Assembly: GCA_963816955.1 (NCBI GenBank)
Contig: CAWFME010000007.1
Location: 186,001-250,000, forward strand
Reading direction: 5' to 3'
Origin: DATFQI01 sp963816955
GTDB lineage: Bacteria; Actinomycetota; Thermoleophilia; Solirubrobacterales; Solirubrobacteraceae
Length of the DNA stretch: 64,000 nt
The notes under the pieces are model-generated. The model saw only the letters and a list, made by a program, of their open reading frames with translations, made no database searches and was not told the DNA's origin. The position numbers were made by a program, and so were the translations under genes. Each line of letters begins with the position of its first letter. The stretch's first letter is position 1. This document shows, in pieces, positions 30,951 to 38,656 of the stretch.

Positions 30951-32941
30951 GCGGCGGCGGAGACCCCGTTGCGCTCGGCCACGAGCCCCACGACGTCGCG
31001 CATGATCCGCGTCAGCTCGAAGTCCTTCGGCGTGTAGACCGCGGCGACGCCGGCTGACTTCAGCGGCTCGACGTCGGCCTCGGGGATGATCCCGCCGACC
31101 ACGACCGGGATCTCCTCGCCGCCGGCCTCGCGCAGGGCCTCGATCACGTCCGGGATCAGCGACCGGTGCGAGCCCGAGAGGATCGAGAGCCCGATCACGT
31201 GCACGCCCTCGTCGACCGCGGAGCGGGCGATCTGCGCCGGGGTGAGGCGGATGCCCTCGTAGACGACGTCCATCCCGATGTCGCGCGCGCGGACGGCGAT
31301 CTGCTCGGCGCCGTTGGAGTGGCCGTCCAGGCCGGGCTTGCCGACGAGGATCTTCGGCGTGCGGCCGATCGCCTCGCCGACGCGGGCGACCTCGTCGCGC
31401 AGCTCGGCGACGTCGGACGGGGTTCCCGCCCGCCCGGGCGCGGCGGCCTCGCCGACCCCCGTCGGCGCCCGGTAGGAGCCGAATACGTCGCGGAGCGCCT
31501 GCGACCACTCGCCGGTCGTGGCGCCGGCCCGGGCGGCGGCGATCGTCGCCTCCATCACGTTCTCGTCGGAGGCCGCGACGCGGGCGAGCTCCTCGAGCGC
31601 GGCCTTCACGGCGGTCTCGTCGCGCTGGGCGCGCCACTCGTCGAGCGCGTCGAGCGCCTCCTGCTCGACCGCCGCGTCGACCACGAGGATGCCGCCCTCG
31701 GCGTCGGCGGTGAGCGGGGAGGGCTCGGTCTCCTCGAAGCGGTTGACGCCGACCAGCACCTGCTCGCCGGACTCGATCCGGCCGAGCCGCTCGCGGTGCG
31801 AGTCGACCAGCGCGGCCTTCATGTACGGGACGGCGTCGACCGCGCCACCGTGCTCGGCGACGCGCGCCATCTCCTCGCGCGCGCCCTCCTCGAGCTCGGC
31901 GACGAGGCCCTCCATCACCTTGGAGCCCTCGAACAGGTCGGGGTACTCGAGCAGGTCGGTCTCGAAGGCGAGCACCTGCTGGATGCGCAGCGACCACTGC
32001 TGGTCCCAGGTGCGGGGGAGGCCGAGCGCCTCGTTCCAGGCGGGGAGCTGGATCGCGCGGGCGCGGGCGTTGCGGCCGAGCGTGACGGCGAGCGCCTCGA
32101 GCACGATCCGCTGGACGTTGTTCTCGGGCTGGGACTCGGTCAGGCCGAGGCTGTTGACCTGCACGCCGTAGCGGAAGCGGCGGTGCTTGGGGTCCTCGAC
32201 CCCGTAGCGCTCGCGCCCGAGCTCGTCCCACAGCTCGCCCATCGCGCGCAGCTTCGCGTGCTCCTCGACGAAGCGCACGCCGGCGTTGACGAAGAACGAG
32301 ATGCGGCCGAACACCGCGCCCATGCGCTCCTGGGGGACGCGCTGCTGCACCTCGTCGAGGACCGCGATCGCCGTGGAGAGCGCGTAGGCGATCTCCTGCA
32401 CGGGCGTCGCCCCGGCCTCCTGCAGGTGGTAGGAGCAGATGTTGATCGGGTTCCACTTGGGGACGTGCTCGACCGTGTAGGCGACCATGTCCGCGATCAG
32501 CCGCAGGCTCGGCGCGGGCGGGAAGGCGTAGGTCCCGCGGCTGAGGTACTCCTTGATGATGTCGTTCTGGGTCGTGCCCTGGAGCACGTCCTGGCTGATC
32601 CCGTTCTCCTCCGCGGTGACGACGTAGAGCGCCAGCAGCCACGCCGCCGTGGCGTTGATCGTCATCGACGTGTTCATCTGGTCGAGCGGAATCCCGTCGA
32701 GCAGCGCGTGCATGTCGCCCTTGTGGGCCACCGGCACTCCGACCTTGCCGACCTCGCCGCGGGCCAGCTCGTGATCGGCGTCGTAGCCGGTCTGCGTCGG
32801 CAGGTCGAACGCGATGCTGAGCCCCGTCTGGCCCTTGGCCAGGTTGCGGCGGTACAGCTCGTTGGACTTGCGCGCGGTCGAATGGCCGGCGTAGGTCCGC
32901 ATCATCCAAGGGCGGTCGGGCTGCTCGAGTCGGTGGCTCAT
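30947..32941 (-). CDS. ecm: Ethylmalonyl-CoA mutase (adenosylcobalamin-dependent)
   Basis: A 664-residue single-chain mutase interconverting (2R)-ethylmalonyl-CoA and (2S)-methylsuccinyl-CoA. The N-terminal motif PWMMRTYAGHSTARKSNELY is the Ecm hallmark (methylmalonyl-CoA mutases have a different loop here). The C-terminal B12-binding domain has DGHSNG with the cobalt-ligand His541 (LDGHSNG). ATG 32941, with CATAAT 9 nt upstream. Followed by meaB with GTGA overlap. Key enzyme of the ethylmalonyl-CoA pathway together with ccr (38657) and mcl1 (6134). Confidence 0.93.
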   Translation of the reverse strand: MSHRLEQPDRPWMMRTYAGHSTARKSNELYRRNLAKGQTGLSIAFDLPTQTGYDADHELARGEVGKVGVPVAHKGDMHALLDGIPLDQMNTSMTINATAAWLLALYVVTAEENGISQDVLQGTTQNDIIKEYLSRGTYAFPPAPSLRLIADMVAYTVEHVPKWNPINICSYHLQEAGATPVQEIAYALSTAIAVLDEVQQRVPQERMGAVFGRISFFVNAGVRFVEEHAKLRAMGELWDELGRERYGVEDPKHRRFRYGVQVNSLGLTESQPENNVQRIVLEALAVTLGRNARARAIQLPAWNEALGLPRTWDQQWSLRIQQVLAFETDLLEYPDLFEGSKVMEGLVAELEEGAREEMARVAEHGGAVDAVPYMKAALVDSHRERLGRIESGEQVLVGVNRFEETEPSPLTADAEGGILVVDAAVEQEALDALDEWRAQRDETAVKAALEELARVAASDENVMEATIAAARAGATTGEWSQALRDVFGSYRAPTGVGEAAAPGRAGTPSDVAELRDEVARVGEAIGRTPKILVGKPGLDGHSNGAEQIAVRARDIGMDVVYEGIRLTPAQIARSAVDEGVHVIGLSILSGSHRSLIPDVIEALREAGGEEIPVVVGGIIPEADVEPLKSAGVAAVYTPKDFELTRIMRDVVGLVAERNGVSAAA

Positions 32942-32950
32942 ACAGCCGGG

Positions 32951-32956
32951 ATTATG
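32951..32956 (-). promoter_or_regulatory. -10 element of ecm-meaB operon
   Basis: CATAAT on the minus strand (32956-32951), 9 nt upstream of the ecm ATG, close to the consensus TATAAT. No ribosome site is visible, so the message is probably leaderless. Confidence 0.45.
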
Positions 32957-33000
32957 TCCGAGGGGGCGAAACGTCTGCGGCGGGCCCTATTCGCGTGTAC

Positions 33001-33912
33001 GTGACACGCCGAAAGGACCCACGCTCCCCCGACGCCGTGATCGCCGTGCTCGCCTCGCGCCAGTACGGCGTCGTCGCGCGGCGCCAGCTGCTCGACGCCG
33101 GGGTCTCTGCGAACGCGGTCGACAGCCGCATCGGCACCGTCTTGCGCCGCCTCCACTCGGGTGTCTACGCAGTCGGGCACCTCGGCCTCACCGTCGAGGG
33201 AAGGTGGCTCGGTGCCGTGCTGGCGTACGGTCCCGGGGCGGTCCTGAGCCATCGGGCGGCGGCCGCGCTCTGGGGGTTGCGGCGCGCCTGGAACGGGTTC
33301 CTCGAGGTCAGCGCTTCACGGCATGCGAAGCCGCGCCCCGGGATCGTGCTTCACCGTCCGCACACAATCGAGGCGACCGTCCACCGCGGCATCCCGGTCA
33401 CCACGCCGGCGCGCACGCTCGTCGACGTCGCCGACGTCGTCCGTCCCCGGGTGCTCCGAAAGGTGCTCGAGGAGGCGGAGATCCTACGCCTGGACGCGAC
33501 GCCCGTGCCGGTGCCCGGTCGCCGTGGCTACGGGCGACTGGTCAAGGCGCTCGCCGAGCTGGGCCCGACGGTGCCGCTTACACGGTCTGAGCTCGAGGAC
33601 GCCTTCAGGCAGCTGTGCTCGGACGCGGGGCTGCCGGTGCCGGCGGCGAACCTCACGGTCCAGGGGATGGAGATCGACTTCATCTGGCCGGAGCACCGGA
33701 TCGCCGTCGAGATCGACAGCTGGCGCTACCACGGAACCCGGGCGGCGTTCGGCCGTGACCGCCGGCGCTCGGCCCGGATGCACCTCGCCGGCTGGGGGCT
33801 GCTCCGGTTCACCGACTGGGACGTCGTGGCCGACACTGGCTACGTGGTCGAGACCTGTGCCACAGCTCTGTCGAGCGTGGGCCCCAAGAGCGTGCAACAG
33901 GCACTTCGATAG
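33001..33912 (+). CDS. AbiEi-like/DUF559 fusion protein
   Basis: A 303-residue protein. The N-terminal 170 residues resemble the AbiEi antitoxin-like winged-helix domain (SRQYGVVARRQLLDAGVSANAVDSRI and VYAVGH). The C-terminal 90 residues form a Vsr/DUF559 endonuclease-like domain with the acidic core EIDFIWPEHRIAVEIDSWRYH. Such fusions are frequent in actinobacteria; their function is not established, and defence or repair has been suggested. GTG 33001 lies 7 nt after TATTCG; GTG 32995 is an alternative. Confidence 0.75.
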   Translation: MTRRKDPRSPDAVIAVLASRQYGVVARRQLLDAGVSANAVDSRIGTVLRRLHSGVYAVGHLGLTVEGRWLGAVLAYGPGAVLSHRAAAALWGLRRAWNGFLEVSASRHAKPRPGIVLHRPHTIEATVHRGIPVTTPARTLVDVADVVRPRVLRKVLEEAEILRLDATPVPVPGRRGYGRLVKALAELGPTVPLTRSELEDAFRQLCSDAGLPVPAANLTVQGMEIDFIWPEHRIAVEIDSWRYHGTRAAFGRDRRRSARMHLAGWGLLRFTDWDVVADTGYVVETCATALSSVGPKSVQQALR

Positions 33913-33970
33913 GGCCCAGGAGTCCTGGTCAGGAGGTCTCAACGGTCGGTCATCGGGGTATCCGGGCGCC

Positions 33971-34783
33971 ATGGCTGCATCCGCCGCCCCGCTGACCGTC
34001 ACGCGGCGTCGCCGGATCGCCCGCTGGCGCCCCCCGGTGGCGCTCGCGGCCGTCGTGATCGGGCTCGTCGGCGGGCAGGCGCTGTCGCTCGGCGTCGTGG
34101 CGGCGTTCGGCGGCGACGAGGCCAGCGTCTGGGACGGGATCGGGCTGCTGCTGGCCGACGCGTTCCTGATCGCGGTGATCGTCGCGTTCGCGCGCAAGGG
34201 CGCGCGGCTCTCGGCCGGCACGCTCGGCATCCGGCGCACGCGCTTCTGGCCCGCGGTCGGCTGGGCGTGCGCGTTCTTCGCCGCCACACTGGCGCTCGAG
34301 GGTCTCTGGACGCTGCTCGTCGGCACGGACGCGGGCGACGTGTCCGGCGGCGGTGCGCCCACCGGCCCGCCGCCCGCGATCGTGATCGCGCTCGTGGTCT
34401 TCGGCGTGACGGTCATGGCGCCGATCGCGGAGGAGGTCGCCTTCCGCGGCTACCTGTTCGCGGCGCTGACCACCTGGCGCGGGCCGTGGCCGGCCGCGCT
34501 GATCACCGGCCTGCTGTTCGGCGGCGCGCACGTGGCCGTCTACCCGCCGGAGCTGCTGCCGGCGCTGGCCTTCTTCGGCGTCGCCGCGTGCCTGCTGTTC
34601 TGGTTCACCGGCTCGCTGCTGCCGTGTATCGCGGTGCACGCGTTCAACAACGCGATCGCCATGGGCGCGCTCGCCGGCTGGGGCTGGCAGGTCCCGCTCC
34701 TCGTGATCGGCGCCGTCACCGTGTCGATCGTGCTGGTGCTCCCGTTCGCGCGCGAGCGCGCGCCGCAGGCGGTGAAGGCGTGA
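33971..34783 (+). CDS. CPBP-family intramembrane glutamic endopeptidase
   Basis: A 270-residue membrane protein with about eight hydrophobic segments. The CPBP motifs are present: motif 1 EEVAFRGYLF (Glu-Glu-x3-Arg), motif 2 FGGAHVA and motif 3 HAFNNAI. Members of this family process prenylated or small membrane proteins and confer bacteriocin immunity. ATG 33971 has TATCCG 6 nt upstream. Overlaps the next gene by GTGA. Confidence 0.86.
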   Translation: MAASAAPLTVTRRRRIARWRPPVALAAVVIGLVGGQALSLGVVAAFGGDEASVWDGIGLLLADAFLIAVIVAFARKGARLSAGTLGIRRTRFWPAVGWACAFFAATLALEGLWTLLVGTDAGDVSGGGAPTGPPPAIVIALVVFGVTVMAPIAEEVAFRGYLFAALTTWRGPWPAALITGLLFGGAHVAVYPPELLPALAFFGVAACLLFWFTGSLLPCIAVHAFNNAIAMGALAGWGWQVPLLVIGAVTVSIVLVLPFARERAPQAVKA

Positions 34784-35157
34784 GCAGCCACGCCGCGTCG
34801 CTGCACCGGCCGGGGCCGGCCGTGGTGGCCGAGCCGCCCGCCGTGGCGGTGGCGGAGCCGCTGCCCAGCGCGTCGCCGATCGACGCGTTCGCCGCGCCCT
34901 CCCAGGACACGCGCAAGCGCTCCGGCCGCGCCGGCACCGCGCTCGCGCTCGGCATCCTGGCGCTCCTCTGCTCCCCGATCCCCGGCTTCGGCCTGATCGT
35001 CGGGATCTTCGCCGTCACCAAGGGCGCGAGCACGGCCGCCGACCTGCACCGCACCGGCCAGGGCGGCCGTGGGCGCGCGATCGCCGGTGAGGTGCTGGGC
35101 GTGATCGCGATCGGAGCCTCGATCGCGGTCCCGATCGTCTTCGGCTTCCCGCTCTGA
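34780..35157 (+). CDS. DUF4190-like small membrane protein
   Basis: A 125-residue protein: a Pro/Ala-rich N terminus of about 45 residues, then two hydrophobic hairpins (ALALGILALLCSPIPGFGLIVGIFAVTKG and GEVLGVIAIGASIAVPIVFGF). This arrangement is typical of DUF4190. The GTG overlaps the CPBP stop, so the two membrane proteins are likely made together. Confidence 0.7.
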   Translation: MSSHAASLHRPGPAVVAEPPAVAVAEPLPSASPIDAFAAPSQDTRKRSGRAGTALALGILALLCSPIPGFGLIVGIFAVTKGASTAADLHRTGQGGRGRAIAGEVLGVIAIGASIAVPIVFGFPL

Positions 35158-35180
35158 CCGGCTCGCTAGGGTCCGCCAGC

Positions 35181-36029
35181 GTGCGGGCGATCGACGTGCA
35201 CCACATGGGGCGGGAGCGGGTGATCTGCTGCTGGGAGCTCGACGGCGGCGTGATCATCGATCCTGGCCCGCAGTCCTCCGAGGGGACGCTGATCGAGGCG
35301 CTCGGCGGCGAGGCGCCGCGCGCGATCGTGCTCACCCACATCCACCTCGACCACGCGGGCGCCACGGGCTCGCTCGTGCGGCGCTGGCCCGACACTCCGG
35401 TCTACGTGCACGAGCGCGGCGCGCCGCACCTGATCGACCCGTCGAAGCTGTGGGCGAGCGCGAGCCAGCTCTGGCCGGACGACATGGACGAGCGCTGGGG
35501 CGAGGCCGTGCCCGTCCCGGAGGAGAACCTCACGCTGGTCGGCGAGGGGGACACCATCTTCGGCATGCGCGTCGCCTACACGCCCGGTCACGCCTCCCAC
35601 CACGTCGCCTACTTCCACGAGGACAGCGGCTGGGCGTTCGTCGGCGACGTCGCCGGCGTGCGGGTGCCGCCCATCAACCACACGCTGATGCCGACGCCGC
35701 CGCCCGACATCGACGTCGAGGCGTGGCTGGAGTCGCTCGCGACCGTCGAGTCGTGGTCGCCACAGACGATCGCGGTCACCCACTTCGGCGCCCACGACGA
35801 CGTCGCCGAGACGCTCGACGAGGCGCGCACGGAGCTGCGCCGCTGGGCCGACGTCGCCCGCGAGTCCGACGAGGAGGGGTTCGAGCGACGCTTCCACGCC
35901 GACCTCGCCGAGCGGATCGAGGACGAGCAGGTGCTCGCGGCGATCGTCCAGGCCAGCGACCCCCGGCTCGAGTACGCGGGCCTGGAGCGCTACTGGCGCA
36001 AGCTCGGCAACGAGCGCCACCCCGCCTGA
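35181..36029 (+). CDS. Metallo-beta-lactamase-fold hydrolase
   Basis: A 282-residue MBL protein. Zinc ligands: HIHLDH (HxHxDH), then HAS in GHASH, the Asp in FVGDVAG and a late His in THFGAHDD. The C-terminal helical tail (about 70 residues) resembles glyoxalase II-like or RNase-Z-like decorations. Substrate unknown. GTG 35181, TAGGGT 8 nt upstream; no ribosome site. Confidence 0.87.
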   Translation: MRAIDVHHMGRERVICCWELDGGVIIDPGPQSSEGTLIEALGGEAPRAIVLTHIHLDHAGATGSLVRRWPDTPVYVHERGAPHLIDPSKLWASASQLWPDDMDERWGEAVPVPEENLTLVGEGDTIFGMRVAYTPGHASHHVAYFHEDSGWAFVGDVAGVRVPPINHTLMPTPPPDIDVEAWLESLATVESWSPQTIAVTHFGAHDDVAETLDEARTELRRWADVARESDEEGFERRFHADLAERIEDEQVLAAIVQASDPRLEYAGLERYWRKLGNERHPA

Positions 36030-36080
36030 GCCCTTGCACCGACCTCAGCCACGCTGGTGAGCGGAAAGCGCGGCTCTGGG

Positions 36081-36086
36081 TACCCT
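36081..36086 (+). promoter_or_regulatory. -10 element of leaderless clpS
   Basis: TACCCT sits exactly 7 nt upstream of GTG 36094, the same spacing seen at several other genes in this window. Confidence 0.45.
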
Positions 36087-36093
36087 GGTTTTC

Positions 36094-36381
36094 GTGAGTC
36101 AGACCATCGAGAAGCCACGCACGTCCGGGCCGGGCTCGGATCTGGGCGGCCACTGGCGCGTCATCGTGCGCAATGACGACCACAACACCTTCGACGGCGT
36201 GGCCCGCGCGCTGAGCCAGTACATCCCCGGGGTCACGCTCTCCCAGGGCTACGCGATCGCGGACACGATCCACAACACCGGCCAGGCGATCGTCTGGAGC
36301 GGCCAGAAGGAGACCGCGGAGCTCTACTGGGAGCAGCTGCGCGACGCGGGCCTGACGATGGCCCCGCTCGAGCAGGGCTGA
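36094..36381 (+). CDS. clpS: ATP-dependent Clp protease adaptor ClpS
   Basis: A 95-residue adaptor that hands N-end-rule substrates to ClpC/ClpA. The core HWRVIVRNDDHNTFDGVARAL shows the NDDHNTF signature of the binding pocket. It ends EQLRDAGLTMAPLEQG, as in actinobacterial ClpS. GTG 36094; the GNAT gene follows without a gap. Confidence 0.92.
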   Translation: MSQTIEKPRTSGPGSDLGGHWRVIVRNDDHNTFDGVARALSQYIPGVTLSQGYAIADTIHNTGQAIVWSGQKETAELYWEQLRDAGLTMAPLEQG

Positions 36382-36855
36382 GTGGAGTACCGCCGGGCGA
36401 CGCCCGCGGACGAGCCGTTCCTGCGCGACATGCTGTGGCTCGCGTACAACTGGCGCGACGCGACGGTCGCGGCCGATCACTGGCCCGATCCGGACGGCCC
36501 CCGCCGCTACGTCGAGGGCTTTGGTCGCCCCGGCGACGCGGGTGTGATCGCCGAGACCGGCGGGGAGCCCGCCGGCGCCGCCTGGTGCCGGCTGCTCTCG
36601 GCCTCCGACGCCGGCTACGGCTACGTCGCCGACGACATCCCGGAGGTCACCATCGGCGTCGTCGCCGGCCATCGCGGGCTGGGCATCGCGGCGGAGCTGC
36701 TGGAACGGCTGAAGGCGGCGGCCGCCGCCGACGGCGTGCGGGCGCTGAGCCTCAGCGTCGAGCCCGACAACCACGCGCTGCGGATCTATGAGCGTGCGGG
36801 GTTCGAGCCGGCCGGCCGCAGCGGCGGCTCGGTGACGCTGATGGCTACCCTTTGA
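36382..36855 (+). CDS. GNAT-family N-acetyltransferase
   Basis: A 157-residue acetyltransferase. The acetyl-CoA site is in VTIGVVAGHRGLGIAAELLERL (R/QxxGxG/A) and the C-terminal NHALRIYERAGFEPAGR is standard for the family. It begins with GTG immediately after the clpS stop, so it is cotranscribed. Substrate unknown; being linked to clpS does not show N-end modification. Confidence 0.88.
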   Translation: MEYRRATPADEPFLRDMLWLAYNWRDATVAADHWPDPDGPRRYVEGFGRPGDAGVIAETGGEPAGAAWCRLLSASDAGYGYVADDIPEVTIGVVAGHRGLGIAAELLERLKAAAAADGVRALSLSVEPDNHALRIYERAGFEPAGRSGGSVTLMATL

Positions 36856-36888
36856 CAGGTAGTTGAGCGAGCAACGGAAGGACCTGTC
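36854..36888 (+). promoter_or_regulatory. Inverted repeat enclosing the ribosome site of the DsbA-like gene
   Basis: GACAGGT (36854-36860) and ACCTGTC (36882-36888) are a perfect 7-bp inverted repeat. The loop contains GGAAGG, and the second arm ends directly before GTG 36889. It could be an operator or an RNA hairpin that limits translation. Confidence 0.35.
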
Positions 36889-37575
36889 GTGAACGTCGAG
36901 ATCTGGTCGGACATCGCGTGTCCCTGGTGCGCGGTCGGCAAGCGCCGCTTCGAGCGGGCGCTGGCGGAGTTCGAGCACGCCGGCGAGGTCGAGGTCACCT
37001 TCCGCTCCTTCGAGCTGGACCCGGACGCGCCCGCCGCGCGCGAGGGCTCGACCGCCGAGAACCTCGCCAAGAAGTACGGCACGAGCCTCGAGCAGGCGCT
37101 CGCCATGAACGAGCGCATGACGCAGACCGCCGCGCAGGACGGGCTGGAGTTCCGCTTCGACATCGCCCGCGGTGGCAACACGTTCGACGCGCACCGGCTG
37201 CTGCACCTCGCGGCCGCCCACGGCCGACAGCACGAGCTCAAGGAGCGCCTGATGCGCGGCTACCTCGGCGAGGGCGAGCTGATGAGCGACCACGCCGCGC
37301 TGACGCGGCTCGCGCTCGAGGCCGGCCTGCCGGAGGACGAGGTCCGCGACACGCTCGCCACCGACCGCTTCGCCGACGCGGTGCGCGAGGACGAGGCCAC
37401 CGCTCACGGCCTCGGTATCAGCGCCGTGCCGTACTTCGTGATCGACCGCCGCTTCGGCCTCGCCGGCGCCCAGCCGCCCGAGGTCCTCGGCGAGGGGCTG
37501 CGCCGCGCCTGGGAGGCGCAGGCGCCGCTGGCCGTCGTCGCCGAGGGCGACGTCTGCGGCCCCGACGGCTGCTAG
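36889..37575 (+). CDS. DsbA/FrnE-type thiol oxidoreductase
   Basis: A 228-residue DsbA-superfamily protein with a CPWC active site (Cys11-Cys14) and the cis-Pro in GISAVPYFVIDRRFG. It lacks a signal peptide, so it is cytosolic, as in FrnE of polyketide clusters and Deinococcus. It ends CGPDGC, a second Cys pair. GTG start with a good ribosome site (GGAAGG). Its TAG stop shares CTAG with the stop of the convergent DUF2630 gene. Confidence 0.88.
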   Translation: MNVEIWSDIACPWCAVGKRRFERALAEFEHAGEVEVTFRSFELDPDAPAAREGSTAENLAKKYGTSLEQALAMNERMTQTAAQDGLEFRFDIARGGNTFDAHRLLHLAAAHGRQHELKERLMRGYLGEGELMSDHAALTRLALEAGLPEDEVRDTLATDRFADAVREDEATAHGLGISAVPYFVIDRRFGLAGAQPPEVLGEGLRRAWEAQAPLAVVAEGDVCGPDGC

Positions 37576-37832
37576 CCGAGGTAGCGCTCGACGGTGTCGG
37601 AGTCGCGCATCTGCGCGTCGTCGGGGTTCCGTCCCGCCGAGCGCAGCGCGCGGCGCTGGCGCAGCAGGTCCCAGAGCTGATCGAGCTCGACCTTGATCGC
37701 GGCGAGGCGCCCGGCGTCCACGCTGACCGCGTCGGTGTGTCCTGCCTCGGCCTGCGTCTCCTCGTCCTTGCGCAGCCGCTTCTCCTCCTGCTCGAGCGCG
37801 TCGATGCGGGCTTCGATCTGTGCGTCGTCCAT
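37572..37832 (-). CDS. DUF2630 family protein
   Basis: An 86-residue helical protein. Residues 3-55 are a coiled coil (EARIDALEQEEKRLRKDEE and AIKVELDQLWDLLRQRRALR), followed by the GRNPDDAQMRDSDTVERY tail that defines DUF2630. Function unknown. ATG 37832 has TATCTT 7 nt upstream (minus strand). Confidence 0.82.
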   Translation of the reverse strand: MDDAQIEARIDALEQEEKRLRKDEETQAEAGHTDAVSVDAGRLAAIKVELDQLWDLLRQRRALRSAGRNPDDAQMRDSDTVERYLG

Positions 37833-37885
37833 GCAGCGCAAGATACGCCGTTGCCCGCGTCCCGCAGGCGTGGGATCATCGGCCC

Positions 37886-38326
37886 GTGCCGGATGCCGCC
37901 CGCATCCTGATCGTCGCCAACCGCACCGCGGCGACGCCCGCGCTGCTGGCCGCCGTCCGCGAGCGCGTCGAGCAGGGCCCGTGCTCGTTCACGCTGCTCG
38001 TGCCGCAGCTGATCGCCGAGGAGGCGTTCGGCGACGAGGAGGCCCGCAAGACCGTCGAGCTGGCGGTGCCGCTGCTGCAGGAGGCCGCCGGCGACGAGGT
38101 GCCCGCGATCATCGGCACGTCGGACGCGATGCTGGCCGTCGAGCGCGTGCTCGTGCACGAGCACTTCGACGAGGTGATCGTCTCGACGCTGCCCGAGCGC
38201 GTCTCGCAGTGGCTCAAGCGCGACCTCCCGAGCCGGGTCGAGCGGCTCGGGATGCCGGTCACCGTCGTGCGGGCGAAGACGGCGCGCGAGCCGCTGCACC
38301 CGCCGATCCGCTACATCGGCCCCTAG
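37886..38326 (+). CDS. UspA-like alpha/beta protein
   Basis: A 146-residue protein related to the one at 46940-47422: both begin with a LVxANxTAA strand and share FDEVIVSTLPERVSQWLKRDLPSRVERLGMPVTVV. The strand-loop pattern is like universal stress proteins but lacks the GxGG-9-GS ATP motif, so nucleotide binding is doubtful. GTG 37886. No other clue to function. Confidence 0.6.
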   Translation: MPDAARILIVANRTAATPALLAAVRERVEQGPCSFTLLVPQLIAEEAFGDEEARKTVELAVPLLQEAAGDEVPAIIGTSDAMLAVERVLVHEHFDEVIVSTLPERVSQWLKRDLPSRVERLGMPVTVVRAKTAREPLHPPIRYIGP

Positions 38327-38329
38327 GGC

Positions 38330-38656
38330 TTAGACGGCCCCGCCGTTCGCGGCGTGCTCCAGGCTGCCCTGGAAGACCATGTCGTTCCAGGAGTAGACCA
38401 CGGGCACCTGGTACCAGCTCGAATAGTCGCGCCGCCAGTCGGTGAAGTCCGGGCCGTACCAGTAGCGCTCGAAGTCGGCCTTGTCCTCGAAGGTCGCCAT
38501 CTGCATGAACTTGTAGCGGTCGTCGCGGTTGCGGTAGACGCGGTAGTCCGTCGCGCCGTAGCGGATCGCCAGCGGCGCGATCAGCTCCAGCGCGGCCTCG
38601 AGCTTGTCGCCCCGGAAGACCGTCGCGTACCACGGGATGTTCACGACTCCTGCCAT
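38330..38656 (-). CDS. Dimeric alpha/beta-barrel-like small protein
   Basis: A 108-residue protein (MAGVVNIPWYATVFRGDKLE). Aromatic-rich strands (YKFMQMATFEDKADFERYW) suggest the ferredoxin-like dimeric barrel of NIPSNAP or ABM domains. ATG abuts the ccr stop, so it is downstream in the same operon. Function unknown; its position behind ccr suggests a link to acyl-CoA metabolism. Confidence 0.6.
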   Translation of the reverse strand: MAGVVNIPWYATVFRGDKLEAALELIAPLAIRYGATDYRVYRNRDDRYKFMQMATFEDKADFERYWYGPDFTDWRRDYSSWYQVPVVYSWNDMVFQGSLEHAANGGAV

